From Erpobdella octoculata (Eukaryota; Annelida; Clitellata; Hirudinida; Erpobdellidae), in contig OZ022247.1 in NCBI GenBank assembly GCA_963978895.1, positions 11,182,472 through 11,246,471 on the forward strand: a DNA stretch of 64,000 bases, read 5' to 3'. The notes under the pieces were generated by a model. That model saw nothing but the letters and a program-made list of their open reading frames with translations, did no database searches and had not been told where the DNA came from. The position numbers and the translations under genes are program-made. Below, one piece after another: positions 62,601-64,000 of the stretch (position 1 is its first letter; each line of letters begins with the position of its first letter).

Positions 62601-63652
62601 AAAAAAAATTAAAAGTAAATTATTTTTATAAAAATATTAAAGTTTTTCAATTTGTGTGATTGCAAAATATATTGAAAAAAAAACCAAACAAAATTTTAAA
62701 TATTTAAGTAATTGTACCAAATCAGACGGGATTGAGAACAAGACGTTGATCAAAATATCGACAGGACGAAATACGCACGGAGACATGCATTCAATCAAGT
62801 GTAGAACCGATTGAAAATCTTTTGAATTTTCAATCAAAACCTAAATAAATTAAAAATTCAACATGCAATTATTGAGCTACAACGTTTTGACATAATTACA
62901 ATAAGTAACCTCTTGTTTAACAAGCATTGGAAAGATGTGATCTGAAATTTGCCGGGAAAGTTTGTTGTGTTTATCATCACCTTCTGTTTTTGAGTTTTTC
63001 AGTACAAGACAAACCATGTCAAGAATCTTTTATAACAAAGAAAATTCAACCTCATGTTTAAATACTTGTTTGAACTTATTTTTAATTGTTTAACATAAAT
63101 ACAAACATGAAATTTGAGTTACCTCACAATATTTTAAGAGCTTCAAAAGCATAGAAACGACAACTTCTCTTTGTGTTTCAAGCTCTTTGGGATCCGACTT
63201 AGAATCAGGATTGGTGCCAAAAAGGTTTGCAACAATGTGTTTCAAACAAGGAATTGCTTATTCAAACAAAAGTAATTTAATTATAAATAATTTATCGTTG
63301 CTTGAAAATAAAAGTATTCAAGTTAATTTTTTTTCATATTTTGAGAAATTAATTGATGAAAAACTAATTTATTGTCTCATTGAATTTTTTTAGCATCATT
63401 TCATTCTTACCACATCAGTATCATCTCCACAATCGTCATCCTCATCATCATCATTACTACCACTGCCATCATCAACAAAACCCAACCAGAAAATGAAACT
63501 TACTAAAACACAGTTGATCAAGCTCACTGGCCATAATTCCGTCGCATAATTGAATGACTTTCGGCATGGTAATAATCGATTTGTTGTGATATTTTTCAAA
63601 AGATAAATAAATGAGAAAGTTAAATATCTGAGGCAAAAGTCTTTCGGGTGCT
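41763..63652 (-). CDS. HTT: Huntingtin, C-terminal half (31 exons in window)
   Basis: Large HEAT-repeat scaffold, acting with HAP40 in vesicle transport, autophagy and mitosis. About 1,596 codons of the C-terminal part are present. The 5' half lies beyond the right edge. Exons, in order: 63652-63504, 63256-63123, 63026-62910, 62840-62718, 62537-62344, 61529-61396, 61281-61071, 60833-60758, 60693-60593, 60231-60055, 59922-59846, 59770-59668, 59483-59364, 59155-58950, 58031-57809, 57713-57536, 55802-55725, 55556-55410, 53320-53144, 52864-52770, 52418-52264, 51313-51157, 46828-46475, 45561-45406, 45307-45120, 45050-44936, 44799-44654, 44450-44286, 42442-42280, 42210-42050, 41970-41763. Phases agree at every junction except 60593/60231. 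Nearly identical stretches to vertebrate huntingtin, such as [19 protein letters not shown]-type and [12 protein letters not shown], make the identification secure. Confidence 0.95.
43440..43560. repeat. Remnant of hAT-type terminus in huntingtin intron
   Basis: 'cttggggggggggggtgaag' followed by 'atttttaaatttaacctgga' and 'gaatcttaaaactc' resembles the left interior of the hAT element at 15000. A diverged piece; no TSD seen. The rest of this 1.8-kb intron shows no other feature. Confidence 0.4.
46880..47353. repeat. Intronic minisatellite, left part
   Basis: Units of about 24-30 bp with core 'tgatatgtacttagcagtat' followed by 'attattaat'. The array is split by the L2 element and continues at 51001-51135. 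Confidence 0.9.
47354..50990 (+). mobile_element. L2/CR1-like LINE inserted in the intronic minisatellite
   Basis: About 3.6 kb with target duplication TTATTAATTG (47344-47353 and 50991-51000). 47716-49029 encodes an APE-type endonuclease ([48 protein letters not shown]). 49312-50172 encodes RT ([58 protein letters not shown]). 50233-50859 is the C-terminal domain ([17 protein letters not shown]). Frame breaks near 49020-49310 and a TGA at 50170-50172 inactivate it. It is noticeably more GC-rich than the host intron and is in antisense orientation to huntingtin. Confidence 0.9.
51001..51135. repeat. Intronic minisatellite, right part
   Basis: Continuation of the 'tgatatgtacttagcagtat' array after the L2 insertion. 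It ends 15 bases or so before the downstream side of the 51157 donor, so the array begins immediately inside the intron. Confidence 0.9.
51157..55802 (-). CDS. HTT: Huntingtin exons 17-22 of window
   Basis: 53144-53320 is strikingly conserved ([20 protein letters not shown] and [20 protein letters not shown]). 52770-52864 continues [17 protein letters not shown]. 52264-52418 gives [18 protein letters not shown]. 51157-51313 gives [16 protein letters not shown]. About ten residues expected between the 57536 and 55802 exons are absent although phase is kept, so either the protein is shorter or an in-phase exon was missed. Confidence 0.9.
51320..52263. other. Huntingtin intron, AT-rich
   Basis: Two related segments, 'caaagattcgctggcgcc' at 51438 and the inverse-like 'gcgaatctttgcctgtgcaa' at 52098, look like ends of a small inverted-repeat element ('tttacacaggcaaagattcgc' against 'gcgaatctttgcctgtgcaaa'), about 690 bp apart. 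No coding sequence. Confidence 0.55.
53039..53143 (-). repeat. 33-bp tandem repeat that multiplies a splice donor
   Basis: On the minus strand GTATGTAACTTTGTATGC begins at 53143, 53110, 53077 and 53044. The first copy is the 5' splice site of the huntingtin exon 53144-53320. The next three are 33-bp-spaced duplicates inside the intron, each preceded by ATT and so retaining a donor-like site. Confidence 0.88.
53700..54262 (-). mobile_element. Helitron-like family 1 copy in huntingtin intron
   Basis: The 3' end 'cccgggcaacgccgggctcc', then 'cagctagt' (minus strand), is at about 53889. The GA-rich block is 53900-53990 and the conserved 5' block ('gatgaatggtgtagcaatac') at 54120-54245. TA arrays lie at 53747-53805 and 54050-54070. 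It is more diverged than the copies at 7700-10990. Confidence 0.6.
54308..54368. repeat. (TC)n microsatellite
   Basis: About 60 bp of perfect TC in the huntingtin intron. Confidence 0.97.
54825..55299. mobile_element. hAT-type MITE, TSD GTCTAAAC
   Basis: 475 bp with TIR TAGGGCTGTGCCGGTAT at the left and its complement ATACCGGCACAGCCCTA at the right. GTCTAAAC flanks both sides (54817-54824, 55300-55307). Internal 'ccggtat' palindromic words repeat many times. No coding capacity. 8-bp TSD plus TAGGGCTGTGC ends are hAT-type. Confidence 0.93.
56260..56650 (+). mobile_element. L2/CR1-like LINE 3' end with (AAT)n tail
   Basis: 56347-56440 reads [20 protein letters not shown] followed by KKTKNVFV, the LWNSLP...SLxxFKxxLK tail of L2/CR1 ORF2. 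A short UTR and (AAT)n at 56586-56648 follow, as expected for this clade's microsatellite 3' ends. A perfect ATG run lies at 56318-56341. Confidence 0.72.
56968..57215 (+). repeat. 15-bp repeat family copy with (GTG) leader
   Basis: 'gttagtgcctactgatccca', then diverged 'actgatcccaggaca' units, 'aagcaactcatcatttgatg', 'acaatggtggtggtgatgat' and 'gctggctgcatatgac'. The order is identical to 38100-38375, inverted. Confidence 0.82.
57365..57445 (-). repeat. Short 15-bp repeat family copy
   Basis: Four diverged 'gggatcagttgtcc' units ending 'cagttgcgataatcccgcc'. The end matches the 31550 copy ('gggatcatcgcaactgatcc'). Confidence 0.75.
57536..59155 (-). CDS. HTT: Huntingtin exons 14-16 of window
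   Basis: 58950-59155 ([20 protein letters not shown]...) can be joined in phase to 57809-58031 ([19 protein letters not shown]) only if the donor is GTCTGT at 58949. The better-looking GTAAAT at 58942 breaks the frame. 57536-57713 ([15 protein letters not shown]) is the least conserved exon. It is supported by splice sites, matching phases and weak similarity to the CCCLALQL region. Confidence 0.78.
58080..58860. repeat. Dispersed repeat with TATG and recurring block
   Basis: 'agcaatttcgc' followed by a cggcag/gtggtcagcagtt block and 'gtaataaaagttat' recurs at about 58110, 58270 and 58686. TATG/TA runs lie at 58590-58680. Three partial copies of one repeat unit are present. Family not identified. 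Confidence 0.65.
59364..63652 (-). CDS. HTT: Huntingtin exons 1-13 of window
   Basis: Key matches to the human protein as I know it: [12 protein letters not shown] (63504-63652), [18 protein letters not shown] (63123-63256), [17 protein letters not shown] (62910-63026), [12 protein letters not shown] (62718-62840), [18 protein letters not shown] with a WW pair (61071-61281), and [11 protein letters not shown] (59364-59483). Splice phases run 1, 0, 0, 0, 2, 1, 2, 0, 2, then a mismatch, then 0, 2, 0, 0. Between 60593 and 60231 the phase and about six expected residues are missing, so a micro-exon in this ~360-bp interval is likely. The donor of the 62344 exon (GTACCC) is weak. Confidence 0.9.
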
Positions 63653-63749
63653 CTGAAATTATTAAAATACAAATTTCATATCAACAAGCAGGTATTTTCA
63701 ATACAAACTTCATATCAACAAGCTGGTATTTTCTAAGCATCTGCGTCCA

Positions 63750-63930
63750 GTAATCGTTATCCCGATATCAATCGGGATTTCAAAACGATACGGGAAATCC
63801 CGTATCGCTATTAAAACGATACAGCCTGCGGGAGAAGTCTCGTATCGAAATAAAATAGCGAGACTTAAATTTGGTTCTCGTATAAAGTCTCGAAACAAAT
63901 ACCGAGATTTTAAAAAAATGTTTTCCAATA
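63750..63930. repeat. Cluster of short hairpin palindromes
   Basis: Consecutive snap-backs: 'atcccgatatcaatcgggat', 'cgatacgggaaatcccgtat', and 'agtctcg' pairing with 'cgagact' around 63825-63855. All are built from the words cgatac, cgggat and ctcg. No coding frame is convincing. It resembles a foldback or MITE-like repeat upstream of a huntingtin exon. Confidence 0.7.
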
Positions 63931-64000
63931 AATAACGAAAGTCATACATATTTAATTAACGATTGTCACAACTGTGGATATTTGCAATTGATTCATCAAC

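Overview
This is a eukaryotic (metazoan) window: genes are split by short GT-AG introns, the background is AT-rich, and over half of the sequence is transposable elements and microsatellites. The best-recognised host gene is the C-terminal half of huntingtin, whose close similarity to vertebrate huntingtin argues for an invertebrate animal outside the fast-evolving lineages. L2/CR1, HERO-like, hAT, Tigger and Helitron-type repeats fit a marine invertebrate. I cannot name the species.

Layout. 1-7335: a degenerate HERO/R2-like retrotransposon (element A, minus strand), split by a 3.4-kb DNA transposon with an 8-bp target duplication. 7336-10990: (TATG)n and (TA)n arrays with nested non-autonomous Helitron-like elements rich in an 18-bp minisatellite, including a large inverted duplication. 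11007-11568: a small two-exon membrane protein gene of the CD225/dispanin type. 12491-16663: a TIR DNA transposon carrying a DUF4806-type gene broken by a hAT insertion. 16900-25400: fragments of LINEs, Tigger, hAT-like transposases and a second Helitron-like family. 25526-28260: another copy of that family, TA arrays and a tRNA-like SINE head. 28289-30264: a short, young LTR retroelement whose only gene encodes a SAP-domain acidic protein. 31950-37685: two sequence-identical HERO-like retrotransposons fused head to tail, one with an open reading frame of about 1,160 codons, between (TATG)n arrays. 38100-41560: more repeats, a 63-bp palindrome and an exon resembling a COMM domain. 41763-63652: huntingtin on the minus strand, 31 exons mapped by similarity and splice phase, with an L2 element, a hAT MITE and Helitron fragments in its introns.

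The main biology is an interplay between microsatellites and mobile DNA. HERO-like elements end in (CATA)n, Helitron-like elements abut (TA)n, and the LTR element sits in a TATG-type array. The most notable loci are the tandem HERO-like pair with its 5' array of GAAAGA-loop hairpins, and the SAP-domain LTR element.
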